The position numbers and the translations under genes were made by a program. This document shows, in pieces, positions 24,247 through 34,495 of a stretch of 64,000 nucleotides of DNA. Source of the DNA: Novosphingobium sp. FKTRR1 (GTDB lineage: Bacteria > Pseudomonadota > Alphaproteobacteria > Sphingomonadales > Sphingomonadaceae). The notes beneath the pieces were generated by a model. It had not been told where the DNA came from, ran no database searches, and saw nothing but the letters and a program-made list of their open reading frames with translations. The stretch is taken from assembly GCF_020404405.1 (NCBI RefSeq), contig NZ_JAIZDA010000002.1:310001-374000 (forward strand), written 5' to 3'. Every line of letters starts with the position of its first letter. Position 1 is the first letter of the stretch.

Positions 24247-25875
24247 TCAGGCCGCCTTGCGCGGTGGTGCGGACACGCGGCCCGGCACATCGCGCAACGA
24301 AGCCAGTGCGGCCGCCCGATCGGCATCGACCGCACGGCGCTCGGCACGTTCGGTGATCGCCTTCACGTCGCCCTCTGCACCGGCCTCGTGATATTCGGCA
24401 TCCTCGTTCACGCACCAGATGTCGTAAATGCGCTTGCCTGCCAGAATATTCTCGACCGTCAGCATCGCGGTCATCATCGCGTGATCTTGATTGTTGTAGC
24501 GGTGCATGCCGTTGCGCCCGACCAGATGCAGCGTCGGATAAAGCGCTTCCAGTTCCTCGCGAAGCGCCGCGACGTTGGCGGCATAATCGTCGTCATAGAC
24601 CGGATAGGCCTTTTCCTGACGCACCACGACTCCACCGATCACCTGTTCGGGCTGGACCAGGCCGAGGATCTGCATTTCGCTGGTGGCAAGCGCCACCAGT
24701 TCATCGTCGCTCGAGGCCCACAGATTGTCACCCTCGAAGCAGAAATATTCAAGGCCGACACATGCAACCGTGTCATCGGGCACCATTTCGGGCGACCACG
24801 AACGGAAGTTCTGAATGCGACCGACCTGCACCTTGCTGTCATGGATATAGATCCAGTTGTCGGGGAACAGATCGTCCGAGCGAATCTTGAGTGCCACGGT
24901 CAGGAAGTCGCGATAGCGCAAGCGGCTTGCCTCGATCGTGGTGGCAGGCAGCGGATGAACCCGCGCCGCCAGTTCGCGCATCGGCGCCGAACTTATCGCG
25001 TGGGCGGCGCGAATCACCGTTTCCGTAGCTCGACCCGAACCATCCTCGCACGACGCGGTCAGCCGCCAGCCGCCCTGTCCGTCGCTCGCCAGTTGTTTGA
25101 GCGCGTGGCCCATCAGGACCGGCGATCCGGCCTCGACGATGCGATCGCGCGCGGCTTCCCACATCATGCCCGGCCCCTGACGCGGGTAGCGGAAGGTTTC
25201 GAGCAAGGTCTTGGTCTGCATGCCGTCGTTCGGCCGCTTGTTGAGGCCCAGACTGCGCTTCAGTCCGTCGAGCACTGCTGCGCCGAGCGAAAGCCCCTTG
25301 ATCCGCTGCGCGGCCCAGTCGGCGCTCATCTCGTTGCAGGGCATGCCCCAGACCTTCTCGGTGTAAGTCTTGAAGAAGATCGAGTAGAGTTTCTTGCCGA
25401 ACTGGTTGCTGGTCCAGTCCTCGAAACTGCGGACCTGCTCGATCGGAAACAGGCGCGACCACAAGTAGCTGACCATGCACGTCGTCGAGCGCCACAGGCC
25501 GAGGTTGGCCAGCGCTTCGAACGCGCGCAGCGGATACGAGTAGAACTTGCCCTCGTAATAGATGCGGCTCATCCGGGGGCGCTGGATGAAATCGTCGGGC
25601 AGGATCTCGTTCCACAGATCGACGACCGCCTGCGATTTCGAGAAAAAGCGATGGCCGCCGATGTCGAAGCGAAAGCCGTCATGCTCGACCGTGCGGCTGA
25701 TGCCACCGACGTAGCGGGTATCCTTTTCGATCACCGCAACCTTGAAGCCCTGCTTGGTCAGCAGATAGCCCGCGGTAAGTCCCGCCGGGCCTGCGCCGAT
25801 GATCGCCACATCCACATCGTACTCGCAGGCCTGATCTTTGCGATGCACCGCCGGACCGCCAAACTTCTCAACCAT
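24247..25875 (-). CDS. FAD-dependent NAD(P) oxidoreductase, UDP-galactopyranose mutase / amine-oxidase-like
   Basis: A 542-aa flavoprotein with a dinucleotide-binding motif ([17 protein letters not shown], glycines at about 27-32), then [21 protein letters not shown], which resembles the second conserved block of UDP-galactopyranose mutases and related amine-oxidase-fold enzymes. It may modify a sugar or lipid intermediate. The closest enzymatic activity cannot be assigned. It is the first gene of a three-gene operon (FAD enzyme, GtrA, GT-C-like), with a 43-bp gap before gtrA. No leader or riboswitch was seen in the 110 bp upstream. Confidence 0.75.
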   Translation of the reverse strand: MVEKFGGPAVHRKDQACEYDVDVAIIGAGPAGLTAGYLLTKQGFKVAVIEKDTRYVGGISRTVEHDGFRFDIGGHRFFSKSQAVVDLWNEILPDDFIQRPRMSRIYYEGKFYSYPLRAFEALANLGLWRSTTCMVSYLWSRLFPIEQVRSFEDWTSNQFGKKLYSIFFKTYTEKVWGMPCNEMSADWAAQRIKGLSLGAAVLDGLKRSLGLNKRPNDGMQTKTLLETFRYPRQGPGMMWEAARDRIVEAGSPVLMGHALKQLASDGQGGWRLTASCEDGSGRATETVIRAAHAISSAPMRELAARVHPLPATTIEASRLRYRDFLTVALKIRSDDLFPDNWIYIHDSKVQVGRIQNFRSWSPEMVPDDTVACVGLEYFCFEGDNLWASSDDELVALATSEMQILGLVQPEQVIGGVVVRQEKAYPVYDDDYAANVAALREELEALYPTLHLVGRNGMHRYNNQDHAMMTAMLTVENILAGKRIYDIWCVNEDAEYHEAGAEGDVKAITERAERRAVDADRAAALASLRDVPGRVSAPPRKAA

Positions 25876-25985
25876 TCCTTGCCCCCGTCGCGCGGTTTGT
25901 CCGGATTGTGGGGTGAACGAAAATGGCTAAAGCACCGTTAACGTTCCCGATCGATCGATCCGGTTTGGCGGCTTGTCCATACCGC

Positions 25986-26798
25986 CTAACCAAGCTGTCT
26001 GTCGCCGTCGGGTGAACCGGGCCGGATCGGCTGGCGCAGGGTCGCGATGTCGTGGCTGGCCAGGTGCTGCAACGGCAAGACCAGATGGCCCAGCTCATCG
26101 AGCTTGAAAGTCTGTTCAAAAATCAGGCCATAGCGCGGATGGCTGCGCCAGCGGACTTTGGCATACAAGGGTTGGGTCACGCCGGTTTCGATGCGCACCA
26201 GTTCATTCATCAACAGCCACTTATCCGACGTGATCGAAGCGCCTTGCTGGGAGATATCGTGCAACGCGATGCGCACGGTCTCTCCGCCGGAATGCAACAA
26301 TCCATCCGATTCAACGCGCAACCTTACCTGCCGTTTGGGGTAGGAAGCGTGGGCTTCATCAAGCAGGCGCTCGACCTGAACCTGATCGCAAAAACGGAAC
26401 CCGGCATAGTCGCCACGCGCCCAGACCAACTCTATCGGGAAGCGGTCACCATTGCCCAATTCCATCGCCAGATCATCGTGCACCGGCACGGGGGCAAACA
26501 GCCGCGCCTTGAAGCCGGTGGCCGAAGCATCGCGCAAAATGCATAAGAACTCGCGCCCATCGGCAATCAGCTTGGCCGCGCGGATCAACAAGGTGAAGCG
26601 GGGGGTGGCGCGCAGTTCGGCGCCTGCGGGTGCGGCACCGGTCCCGGAAACTTCGGTTCCAGGGTCGCCATCACCGAGACCTTCTGCCACCAACCCTCTG
26701 GCCCCGATCTCTCTGGCCCCGATCTCTCTGGCATTATCGAACGACGAAGGTTGCTGAACCAATTCGGCTCTCCAGATCGCAGAACCCGAGCATGCCAT
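25986..26798 (-). CDS. Double PilZ-domain protein (predicted c-di-GMP responsive)
   Basis: A 270-aa protein. After a variable N-terminus come two PilZ-like modules. The first has ATPRFTLLIRAAKL and LRDASATGFKARL (an RxxxR-like segment and a D-x-S-x-x-G motif, around 60-100). The second has RQVRLRVESDGLL and ALHDISQQGASITS (DISxxGxxI, around 155-195). PilZ domains bind cyclic di-GMP and control motility or polysaccharide output. The N-terminal EIGAREIGAR is encoded by a 15-bp tandem repeat (26701-26730). The start is uncertain: the ATG at 26798 gives the longest form, with a weak Shine-Dalgarno. It lies downstream of the transglutaminase operon on the same strand. Confidence 0.75.
   Translation of the reverse strand: MACSGSAIWRAELVQQPSSFDNAREIGAREIGARGLVAEGLGDGDPGTEVSGTGAAPAGAELRATPRFTLLIRAAKLIADGREFLCILRDASATGFKARLFAPVPVHDDLAMELGNGDRFPIELVWARGDYAGFRFCDQVQVERLLDEAHASYPKRQVRLRVESDGLLHSGGETVRIALHDISQQGASITSDKWLLMNELVRIETGVTQPLYAKVRWRSHPRYGLIFEQTFKLDELGHLVLPLQHLASHDIATLRQPIRPGSPDGDRQLG
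26701..26730. repeat. 15-bp tandem repeat, two copies
   Basis: GCCCCGATCTCTCTG occurs twice in a row (26701-26715, 26716-26730), with a partial third copy just before. It lies in the N-terminal part of the PilZ gene and repeats the residues Ala-Arg-Glu-Ile-Gly, a local slippage expansion that keeps the frame. Confidence 0.8.
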
Positions 26799-26909
26799 TT
26801 CCGCGCGTCGGGGCTCGATTCGGAACCTACGGTTTTCGCCTTGCGATCCGGTTACCTTCCGTAGGGGCGAAGGCGCATTTCGTGTCCTGAGGCGAACTCG
26901 GATGGCATC

Positions 26910-27809
26910 TCAAACCTCAGCAGGATCGACGTCCACCCACACGCGCATGGTCTGACCTGAGCCGCCGTGGAACACCCCATCGATCGGCGCAACGTCGGCA
27001 TAGTCGCGGCCCATCGCGGTAAAGATGTGGTCGGTCCGCGCCAGCGTATCGTTGGTCGGATCGAACCCCACCCAACCCAGATCGTCGCCGCACCACAAAG
27101 CCGCCCACGCATGCGTGGCATCGGCCCCGCGCAGCTTGGGGCGACCGGGCGGCGGCAGGGTGCGCAGATAGCCGCTGACATAAGCCGCCGGAATCCCGTG
27201 CGCGCGGGCAGCAACGATCATCACATGCGCAAAGTCCTGACACACCCCGTGCCGCGCGCTGAACGCCTCCTCGGGCGGGGTGTCGGCGGTGGTAGCCGTG
27301 CCATCGTAAGTGAACTCGTTATAGATCGCGGCCATCAACGCATTGCCAGCATCGAGCACCGAGCGTCCGGCATCGAAAAAGCGCGCACCCCAAGCGCCGA
27401 TCGCAACCGACGCCGGGGCCATCGGAGAGGGGTAAAGATAGCTGGCCGGCCCCATCGGCGACAAGTCGCGATGGCGCGCCGCCAGTTCGCGCACTTCGGC
27501 AATTGTCGGCGCGCTGTGGTCGGGATGGCGAAACAAGTCGGCGGCCGACGCGGGGTCGATGACCTCGACCCGAAAGTGGCTTTCGATCGAGAGTTGCGAA
27601 ATCGGCTCGCGAAAGAACAGGCGCCGACGGTTGACCACCCACGGGCCGGGATGTTCTTCCATCGTGAATGGCACCGGATCGATCGACAGCATGAATTCGT
27701 GCAGGATCTGCCCCGGCCAGGGTGCCGGCTCCAGCCGCAAGTTGAGCCGCGCCAGCCGCACTTTGCTGGCATAGTCGATCGTGGTCAGATGGCGGACGTC
27801 ATAAATCAT
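26910..27809 (-). CDS. Transglutaminase-like peptidase-fold protein (small type)
   Basis: A 299-aa protein with an N-terminal beta-rich Bact_transglu_N-like domain (about 1-80) and a transglutaminase-like core. The catalytic triad is visible: C190 (RHGVCQDFAHV), H233 (ATHAWAALW) and D250 (VGFDPTND). It is predicted cytoplasmic. Such proteins are encoded with ATP-grasp/alpha-E proteins and are thought to make or break amide bonds in a peptide pathway. It is the third gene of the operon; its start overlaps the preceding stop by 4 bp (ATGA). Substrate unknown. Confidence 0.85.
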   Translation of the reverse strand: MIYDVRHLTTIDYASKVRLARLNLRLEPAPWPGQILHEFMLSIDPVPFTMEEHPGPWVVNRRRLFFREPISQLSIESHFRVEVIDPASAADLFRHPDHSAPTIAEVRELAARHRDLSPMGPASYLYPSPMAPASVAIGAWGARFFDAGRSVLDAGNALMAAIYNEFTYDGTATTADTPPEEAFSARHGVCQDFAHVMIVAARAHGIPAAYVSGYLRTLPPPGRPKLRGADATHAWAALWCGDDLGWVGFDPTNDTLARTDHIFTAMGRDYADVAPIDGVFHGGSGQTMRVWVDVDPAEV

Positions 27810-30301
27810 GCCAGCAATCCTGCACCTGCGGGCACATCGGCCTTTTCGATCTGCAGGAAATAGCGGGTCGAGATCGTTTCCGACAAGGCCAGCAACCGCG
27901 CTTCAGTGGCGCCAAGGTGTTCGGCCGAATCGTAAGCCTCGATCGACATGGACTTGAGCGGGCCGAGCAGCGCCCGCGCCTCAAGCAATGGCGCTTCGGG
28001 CAACAGATCCTCCCCCAGACTGGGGAGCGCCTCGATATGACGGCAGATCGCGTTTGCCTGAAACGCCAGACTGCGCGGATTTTCCGGGTCGAGCAGCAGC
28101 AGATCGAGCACCGGCGCGCGGCGCGGGCCGGTCAGATAGCGTGTGCGATAGGTGATCTGACTGTCAGACAAGTCGAGCAGCGCCCCCAGCGCATCGTTGT
28201 GCTCACCATCATCGCCCGCCAGAAAGCTGACCGTGCTGCAGATCCCCAACGCGCGCTCGATCCGCCGTCCCATATCAAGGAAGCGCCACGAAGGTCCGCG
28301 CACGAAGTTTTCCGACAACAGCCCCGACAGCGCGCCCAGTCGCTCCACCAGTTCGCGCGCCACCCGCAAGAGCGCACCGGGGCGCTGCGAATCGAAGGGC
28401 GGCAGCGGACGGCTGGCGATTCGCCAGAAGTCCGACGTGAACCGGTCGCGCAAAGTCAGCCCGGTTGACCGGATGAACCCGAAAGTGGCCGCCACGCCGC
28501 CCGACATCGTGGTTTCCGCCAAGGCCGCATGGCAGGCCTGCGGGACCGGCAGCCGTGCCGTATGCGGCGTGATCGCGCCCCATTCGACCAGCAGCGCCAA
28601 CATGCGTGACACCACTTCGGGATTGCTGCCCGCTGCGGCATCGACCTCGATCGTGCTACCCAGCAAGGCGCGAATGACCCGCACGGTCAGTTCCGCACGT
28701 TCGACATAGCGGGCAAACCAGAACAGGTTGTCGGCCGCCTGACTGGCCAGGATGCCGCCGCCACGCCGCACTTGCGGGGTTTCGTCCAGACGGCTTTCCA
28801 CCGGCCGGCGCGGCGCGACCCGATCGACCACGCAGACATCGGCAGACAGATCGCCTTCGCCCATCAGGATTGCGTGATTGTCGCCCGAGGATGACGACGA
28901 CAGCCGGGCGAAGCCGCCGGGCATCACCGTCCATTCGCCATCCGAACCACGCGCCACGAACGCGCGCAGCGTGAACGGGCGCGGTTCGAAGCGTTCGTCA
29001 ATAAGGGCTGGCGTGGTCGAAAGCTGGACGGTCTCCTGCCCGCAATAGTCCATCGGACGGCGCTGCATGCCATCGAGCAGCGCACGGCGCTGGGCGCGGG
29101 TCAGATCGGCGCCCGCCACGGCGCGGCCTCCGGGCAGACCTTCGGCAAACTGGCCGAACGCCGACGTCACGACCAGTTCGTCCAGCCGCTTGCGCACCAC
29201 ATCGCCCTCGGCCGCCTGACCGCACCACCATGTGGCGATGTTGGGAAGCAGCGGCTGTTCGTTGAACAAGACCTTGCACAGCCGTGGCATGAACGCGGCA
29301 AAGGCGGGTGCTTCAAGCACTTCGGCACCCGGCCAGTTGGTCACTTCGGTGCGGCCACCCGCCCACGCCTCGATCAGGTCGGGTACGCCGATCGCGCTGC
29401 GCGCATCGAACGCCAGCGGATCGAGCGCATTGGTATCGATCCAGCGCCACACCGCGTCGATCCGCTTGGGGCCAGCGATCGTGCGCACGAACAGGCGGTT
29501 GTCGTTGACCGACAGATCGCGCCCTTCGACCAGCGGCAGCCCGAGGTACCGGGCCAGATGGGCCTGTTCGGGATAACTCTGGTTGAGCCGTCCGGGCGTG
29601 AGCAGCGCGATTCGGGGGTTTTCGCGCGCGCAGGTGCGGGCCATGCCGCTGCGCAGTTCGGAAAAGAACCGCGCAAGGCGCCGGGTGTGCACCCTGCCCA
29701 ACAAGGCGCCGGTGCTACGCGAAAGGGCCAGTCGGTTCTCAAGGGCATAACCGATGCCGTTGGCCAGCCGCAGGCGGTCGCCGAGCACCCGCCATGTACC
29801 ACGCCGCCCACGCGCCAGATCAACCGCATAAACGTGCAGGTGCGATCCCTTCCCGGGCTGGATACCGACGACGTTGCGCGCGAAATAGCGGCTGCCTGCG
29901 ACCAGCGCCGCGGGCAGATGCCCCTCGGCCACCAGCTTTTGCGGCCCATAGATATCGCCGATCACCGCTTCGAGCAGGCGCGCGCGCTGGATCAACCCGC
30001 GCTCAAGCTCGGCCCATTCAGCCGAATCGATGATCAACGGCATTGGCGAGAGCGGCCATGGGCGCTCGTCATCGTCACCGGTGATCCGGAAGCTGAGGCC
30101 CAGATCCTGAATCTGGCGCGCCACCACCTCCTGCACCGGTAGGCCTGCTTCCTCGCGCAGCGCGGCAAGTCCGTCGGCCATCGCCAGCCATTTGGCCGCG
30201 ACATCGGGGGGCGCATCGCGGAACAGATCGCCAGCGGTCACGTCAACCGGATAATCCTCCAGCCGCGCCGAAGCGGGCATGGTCACGCCGGGATCATTCA
30301 C
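27806..30301 (-). CDS. Circularly permuted ATP-grasp protein fused to an alpha-E domain
   Basis: An 831-aa protein. Residues about 30-500 form a circularly permuted type 2 ATP-grasp domain (QVLPGRLNQSYPEQAHLARYLGLPLVEG-like region, with the RTIAGPKRIDAVWRWID and EVLEAPAFAAFMPRLC segments), as in putative glutathionylspermidine-synthase-like ligases. About 530-820 is the helical alpha-E domain (ASQAADNLFWFARYVERAELTVR, FRIYRTRYLTG-type end). ATP-grasp enzymes join a carboxylate to an amine through acyl-phosphate. The two modules are separate genes in many genomes; here they are one. It sits 12 bp after the DUF2126-transglutaminase gene and overlaps the next by 4 bp. The product peptide is unknown. 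Confidence 0.85.
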   Translation of the reverse strand: MNDPGVTMPASARLEDYPVDVTAGDLFRDAPPDVAAKWLAMADGLAALREEAGLPVQEVVARQIQDLGLSFRITGDDDERPWPLSPMPLIIDSAEWAELERGLIQRARLLEAVIGDIYGPQKLVAEGHLPAALVAGSRYFARNVVGIQPGKGSHLHVYAVDLARGRRGTWRVLGDRLRLANGIGYALENRLALSRSTGALLGRVHTRRLARFFSELRSGMARTCARENPRIALLTPGRLNQSYPEQAHLARYLGLPLVEGRDLSVNDNRLFVRTIAGPKRIDAVWRWIDTNALDPLAFDARSAIGVPDLIEAWAGGRTEVTNWPGAEVLEAPAFAAFMPRLCKVLFNEQPLLPNIATWWCGQAAEGDVVRKRLDELVVTSAFGQFAEGLPGGRAVAGADLTRAQRRALLDGMQRRPMDYCGQETVQLSTTPALIDERFEPRPFTLRAFVARGSDGEWTVMPGGFARLSSSSSGDNHAILMGEGDLSADVCVVDRVAPRRPVESRLDETPQVRRGGGILASQAADNLFWFARYVERAELTVRVIRALLGSTIEVDAAAGSNPEVVSRMLALLVEWGAITPHTARLPVPQACHAALAETTMSGGVAATFGFIRSTGLTLRDRFTSDFWRIASRPLPPFDSQRPGALLRVARELVERLGALSGLLSENFVRGPSWRFLDMGRRIERALGICSTVSFLAGDDGEHNDALGALLDLSDSQITYRTRYLTGPRRAPVLDLLLLDPENPRSLAFQANAICRHIEALPSLGEDLLPEAPLLEARALLGPLKSMSIEAYDSAEHLGATEARLLALSETISTRYFLQIEKADVPAGAGLLA

Positions 30302-30313
30302 GATGGGTCACGA

Positions 30314-33300
30314 TCAGGACAACCGCGCCGGACGACGCAAATCGAGCGAGAACGGAAACTCGCCCGGCAGTTCCGCCGGCGGCACCGGCTGCCAACCCGG
30401 CGAATGGCCATGCTCCTGGAAACGCGCCTTGCGCCGAGCCTGCGCTTCGTAGCCATTGACCGGAACGTCGTCATAGTTGCGTCCGCCCGGATGCGCCACG
30501 TGATAGACACATCCGCCCAGCGAGCGCCCGTTCCACAGGTCATGGATGTCGAAGGTCAACGGCGCATGCGGCGGCAATTGCGGGTGCAGGCAGTTGGCCG
30601 GCCACCATGCCTTGTAGCGTACACCGGCCACAGCTTCGCCGGGAACCCCGGTCGGCGCCAGCGGCACGCGTCTGCCGTTGCAGGTGATGACATGGCGCCC
30701 GGAAACAAGGCCCGTCGCGCGCACCTGCAAGCGTTCGGTGGAGCTATCGACATAGCGCACCGTGCCGCCGATCGCGCCGGTTTCGCCCAGCACGTTCCAC
30801 GGTTCGAGCGCATGTGCGATTTCCAGCGTCACGCCGCCGCCCTGAACCGTCCCATGCACTGGAAAGCGGAACTGGCGCTGCGCTTCGAACCACACGGGAT
30901 CAAAGTCATAGCCCGCGCCGCGCAAGTCGCTCAGCACCTCTAGGAAGTCGGCCCAGACGAAGTGGCCCAGCATGAAGCGATCGTGCAGCTGCGTGCCCCA
31001 GCGCACCAGCGGTCCGTTGACCGGTTCGCGCCAGAACCACGCGGCAAGCGCGCGGATCAGCAGTTGTTGCGCCAGACTCATCCGCGCATCTGGCGGCATC
31101 TCGAAGCCACGAAACTCGACCAGTCCAAGCCGCCCGGTCGGCCCGTCGGGGCTGAACAGCTTGTCGATGCAGATTTCGGTGCGATGGGTATTGCCGGTGA
31201 CATCGACCAGCAAGTTGCGGAACAGCCGGTCGACCATCCATGCTGGCGGCTGCGGCTGGTCCGGCCCCGGCACTTGCGCCAGCGCGATTTCCAGTTCGTA
31301 CAGCCCTTCGTGGCGCGCTTCGTCGATGCGCGGGGCCTGACACGTCGGACCGATGAACAGCCCTGAGAACAGATAACTGAGGGCCGGGTGCCGCTGCCAG
31401 TAGGTGACGAACGACTTGAGCAGATCGGGCCGGCGGATGAAGGGCGAATCGAGCAGGCTCGGGCCGCCCAGCACGATGTGGTTGCCGCCGCCGGTGCCGG
31501 TGGCCCGGCCATCGACCATGAACTTGTCGGCGGTCAGTCCTTCCTCGCGCGCAATTTCATAAAGCGTCTCGGTAATTTCCACCGATTCGCGCCAGCTTGC
31601 AGCGGGCTGAATGTTGACCTCGATCACGCCGGGATCGGGCGTGACCTTCAGCACCATCAGGCGCGGGTCGGGCGGTGGCGGATAGCCTTCGATCCGCACC
31701 GGCAGGCCGGTTTCTTCGGCCACCGCTTCGACGCTGGCGATCAGGTCGAGGTAATCCTCAAGCGCTTCGACCGGCGGAATGAACACGCACAGGTGATCGC
31801 CGCGCGGCTCCACCGTCACCGCGGTCCGCACCGCACCCTCGATCGCAACTTGCGGCACATAGCCTTGCTCGGACGGACGCTGTGCCTCCACCGGCACCGA
31901 GCGCTGCAACGGCACACCCGACTCGCGCACCTGATGCCCGCGTTCGATCACTTGCCCACGCACATCGGGCAAAGCGCCACGCGGTTCCGCCGTGTCGCGC
32001 GGGTGGATGTAAGGATAGTCCGAGGGCGGGACGAACGGCAGCGCGCCCAGCGGCAGGCGATAGCCCAGCGCCGAATCGCCCGGCACCGCGAACAGTACCC
32101 CGCGACGCACCCGCCAGCGTTCGGACCGCCATTTGCGCGCCGGGTGGCGCATGCCGGCCTGCCAGCGCTGGACGGGCAGGACATAGCCGGCCGGACGGCT
32201 GAGCCCGCGCTGGAACGTGCGCATGAACCGCGCACGCTCCTCTGGATCGTCCAGTTTGGGGTCTGTCGGCTCGGTATTGTCGGGCAGGTTGGCTTCGCGC
32301 ACGATCCAGTCGACCGCATCCTCGAACACCGGCTGGGCGAAGTCGTCATCAATGCCAAGATTCAGCGCGGTTTCGCGGATGAACCGTTCAGCGTCGGTGG
32401 CATCGACGGTGCGGGTCGGGGCCTGTTCGGGCAACAGATTGCCCGCGATCAGGTTGGCATCGCGCCAGACCGGCACGCCATCCTTGCGCCAATATATCGA
32501 ATAGCCCCAGCGAGGCAGGCTTTCGCCGGGGTACCATTTGCCCTGACCATGATGCAGCAGCGATCCCGGCGCAAAATGGTCGCGCAAACGCCGGATCAGC
32601 CGGTCGGCAAAGTATGCCTTAGTCGGACCGACCGCACCGCTGTTCCATTCCGGGGCTTCGAAATCACCATCGCGCACGAATGTCGGCTCGCCGCCGATGG
32701 TCAGCCGCATGTCCTGCGCGACCAGATCCTTGTCCACGCGGTCGCCCAGCGCCAGCAGCGCATCCCATCGCGCATCGGTGAACGGCTTGGTGATGCGCAC
32801 CGCCTCGGCGATGCGCGAAACGTCCATTTCGAAATGGAAATCGCTGTCGACATGGTTGCCATCGAGCGTGGTGAAGCCACCCTCGATCGGCGAGGCCGAG
32901 CGATAATGCGGCGTCGCGCTCAAGGGGATGTGGCCTTCGCCCGCAAACAGCCCCCAGGTCGCGTCCAGCCCGACCCAGCCGGCCCCTGGCAAATAGACTT
33001 CGGCCCAGGCGTGCAGGTCGCAAATGTCCTGTGACACGCCCTTGGGACCATCGACTGCAGCCACATCGGGGGTCAACTGGATCGAGTAGCCCGAAACAAA
33101 GCGCGCGGCAAAGCCCAGACGGCGCAGCAACTGGACGAGCAACCATGCCGAATCGCGGCACGATCCGGTGCCGACCGCCAACGTCTCCTCGGGCTCCTGC
33201 ACACCCGTTTCCATGCGGATGACATAGCCGACGGTCTGGTTGACCGCCTGATTGATCGCCACGAGAAAGTCGATGCAGCGCCCTTCATGCCTGGCAAAGC

Positions 33301-33694
33301 GCTGATAAAGCGCTTCGAACAGCGGGCCTTGCTCCTCAATGTCCCAATAGGCGGCAAGATCCTGTTGCAAGGCAGGCGCATAGGCAAAGGGGTAATTCTC
33401 GGCGTATTCCTCGACAAAGAAGTCGAACGGATTGATCACCGCCAGCTCGGCCAGCAGATCGACCTCGATCCCGAAGTGGTCCACCGGTTCGGGGAAAACC
33501 ACGCGGGCCTGCCAGTTGCCGTGCGGGTCTTGCTGCCAGTTGATGAAATGGTTGGCCGGGCTGATCTTCAGCGAATAATTGGGCACCGCCGTGCGGCTGT
33601 GCGGTGCCGGGCGCAGGCGAATGACCTGAGGCCCCAGCAGCACGGGCTTTGCATAGGAATAGCGGGTGACATGGTGAAGGCCGGCCTTGATCAT
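30314..33694 (-). CDS. Transglutaminase-DUF2126 fusion protein
   Basis: A 1126-aa protein. An N-terminal transglutaminase-like region has the triad C179 ([12 protein letters not shown]), H228 ([13 protein letters not shown]) and D244 (GLDATWGLF). After about residue 290 comes the large DUF2126 domain ([21 protein letters not shown] segment, [49 protein letters not shown]), which is related to the glutamine-synthetase-like/COG4196 group and is predicted to form an amide bond. It is the first gene of the operon, 12 bp upstream of the ATP-grasp gene. A 19-bp palindrome lies 23 bp before the start. Predicted cytoplasmic. Confidence 0.87.
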   Translation of the reverse strand: MIKAGLHHVTRYSYAKPVLLGPQVIRLRPAPHSRTAVPNYSLKISPANHFINWQQDPHGNWQARVVFPEPVDHFGIEVDLLAELAVINPFDFFVEEYAENYPFAYAPALQQDLAAYWDIEEQGPLFEALYQRFARHEGRCIDFLVAINQAVNQTVGYVIRMETGVQEPEETLAVGTGSCRDSAWLLVQLLRRLGFAARFVSGYSIQLTPDVAAVDGPKGVSQDICDLHAWAEVYLPGAGWVGLDATWGLFAGEGHIPLSATPHYRSASPIEGGFTTLDGNHVDSDFHFEMDVSRIAEAVRITKPFTDARWDALLALGDRVDKDLVAQDMRLTIGGEPTFVRDGDFEAPEWNSGAVGPTKAYFADRLIRRLRDHFAPGSLLHHGQGKWYPGESLPRWGYSIYWRKDGVPVWRDANLIAGNLLPEQAPTRTVDATDAERFIRETALNLGIDDDFAQPVFEDAVDWIVREANLPDNTEPTDPKLDDPEERARFMRTFQRGLSRPAGYVLPVQRWQAGMRHPARKWRSERWRVRRGVLFAVPGDSALGYRLPLGALPFVPPSDYPYIHPRDTAEPRGALPDVRGQVIERGHQVRESGVPLQRSVPVEAQRPSEQGYVPQVAIEGAVRTAVTVEPRGDHLCVFIPPVEALEDYLDLIASVEAVAEETGLPVRIEGYPPPPDPRLMVLKVTPDPGVIEVNIQPAASWRESVEITETLYEIAREEGLTADKFMVDGRATGTGGGNHIVLGGPSLLDSPFIRRPDLLKSFVTYWQRHPALSYLFSGLFIGPTCQAPRIDEARHEGLYELEIALAQVPGPDQPQPPAWMVDRLFRNLLVDVTGNTHRTEICIDKLFSPDGPTGRLGLVEFRGFEMPPDARMSLAQQLLIRALAAWFWREPVNGPLVRWGTQLHDRFMLGHFVWADFLEVLSDLRGAGYDFDPVWFEAQRQFRFPVHGTVQGGGVTLEIAHALEPWNVLGETGAIGGTVRYVDSSTERLQVRATGLVSGRHVITCNGRRVPLAPTGVPGEAVAGVRYKAWWPANCLHPQLPPHAPLTFDIHDLWNGRSLGGCVYHVAHPGGRNYDDVPVNGYEAQARRKARFQEHGHSPGWQPVPPAELPGEFPFSLDLRRPARLS

Positions 33695-33716
33695 GACTTA
33701 CGTTACTGCGCCAATT

Positions 33717-33735
33717 GATGTTGCGCCGCAACATC
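33717..33735. promoter_or_regulatory. 19-bp palindrome upstream of the transglutaminase operon
   Basis: Arms GATGTTGCG and CGCAACATC are perfect, around a single C. The site ends 23 bp before the start codon of the transglutaminase-DUF2126 gene (33694, minus strand). Its position and symmetry fit a dimeric repressor operator; the regulator is unknown. Confidence 0.45.
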
Positions 33736-33865
33736 CAATCCCGATCCGCGCTTATTGCAATGGCCAGTGTGCTGCATCGGCGCCCCCTGACCGATCGACG
33801 CGGTCGCAACTGGGGCCAGCACCGTCCGCGCACCACGATCCGGCGCACCAAGGTTCCGCGCAACA

Positions 33866-33950
33866 TGGTACGGACGGCGGGACTCGAACCCGCACGAGCT
33901 GAGCTCAAGGGATTTTAAGTCCCCTGCGTCTACCATTCCGCCACGTCCGC
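33866..33950 (-). tRNA. tRNA-Leu (anticodon UAA)
   Basis: An 85-nt gene with an encoded CCA end (complement of 33866-33868). The anticodon loop reads CTTAAAA (anticodon TAA), there is a long variable arm as in leucine tRNAs, and the T-arm contains GGTTCGAACCC. The acceptor stem is 7 bp with a G-U closing pair at 1-72. It stands alone between the transglutaminase operon and ihfB. Confidence 0.95.
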
Positions 33951-34213
33951 CCAATCGCGCAACGTCGATCGGTTCAAGCGTGCGCTTGGCACAAGCTCGC
34001 TACAACGGCAACGAGGCATTCACGCCTTGGGCAAAACCCGAGACGGTGCCCAACCGAAGATGCACGACTGAATGTCGCGAGGGGCGCTGTTCCGATTGCG
34101 CACTGCATGATTGTTGCGACACCGCCCTCGCAATGCCCGCCTCTGCGCCAAGGCAGTGGTGATCCGCTGGCGGCTTAGACACGGTGGCCGCATCGAAGCC
34201 GCACCAACGAACC

Positions 34214-34495
34214 TTAATCGGCGTTGAGACGCAGGCGCATTTCCTTGCCCGGCTTAAAATACGGCACCCGCTTGCCCGGCACTTCGACAGCCTCGCCGGT
34301 GCGCGGGTTGCGTCCCTTGCGCGGGTCGCGCGCGCGGGTCGAAAACGCGCCGAAGCCGCGCAGTTCTACGCGACCCCCTTCGGCCAAACGTTTGCCAATT
34401 TCGTCAAAGAACACATCGACGACGCGTTCAATCTCTTCGCCGCGCAGTTCAGGACTTTGCCTGGCCAGCTCTTGCAGCAATTCGGACCTGATCAT
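34214..34495 (-). CDS. ihfB: Integration host factor beta subunit
   Basis: A 93-aa HU/IHF-family DNA-bending protein. It has [15 protein letters not shown], the [31 protein letters not shown]-binding arm and [13 protein letters not shown] at the end. The arm sequence and PGKE/RLN end match IHF-beta rather than HU. IHF bends DNA at replication origins, promoters and recombination sites, paired with IhfA (not in this window). GGAGGAT lies about 10 nt before the start, and an 8-bp hairpin (34515-34533) sits just upstream of it. The rpsA gene that often precedes ihfB is absent here. Confidence 0.93.
   Translation of the reverse strand: MIRSELLQELARQSPELRGEEIERVVDVFFDEIGKRLAEGGRVELRGFGAFSTRARDPRKGRNPRTGEAVEVPGKRVPYFKPGKEMRLRLNAD

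Noticed and set aside
33980..34182. Two 60-codon ORFs between tRNA-Leu and ihfB
   Set aside because: They overlap each other on opposite strands, lack good ribosome sites and match no family I know.
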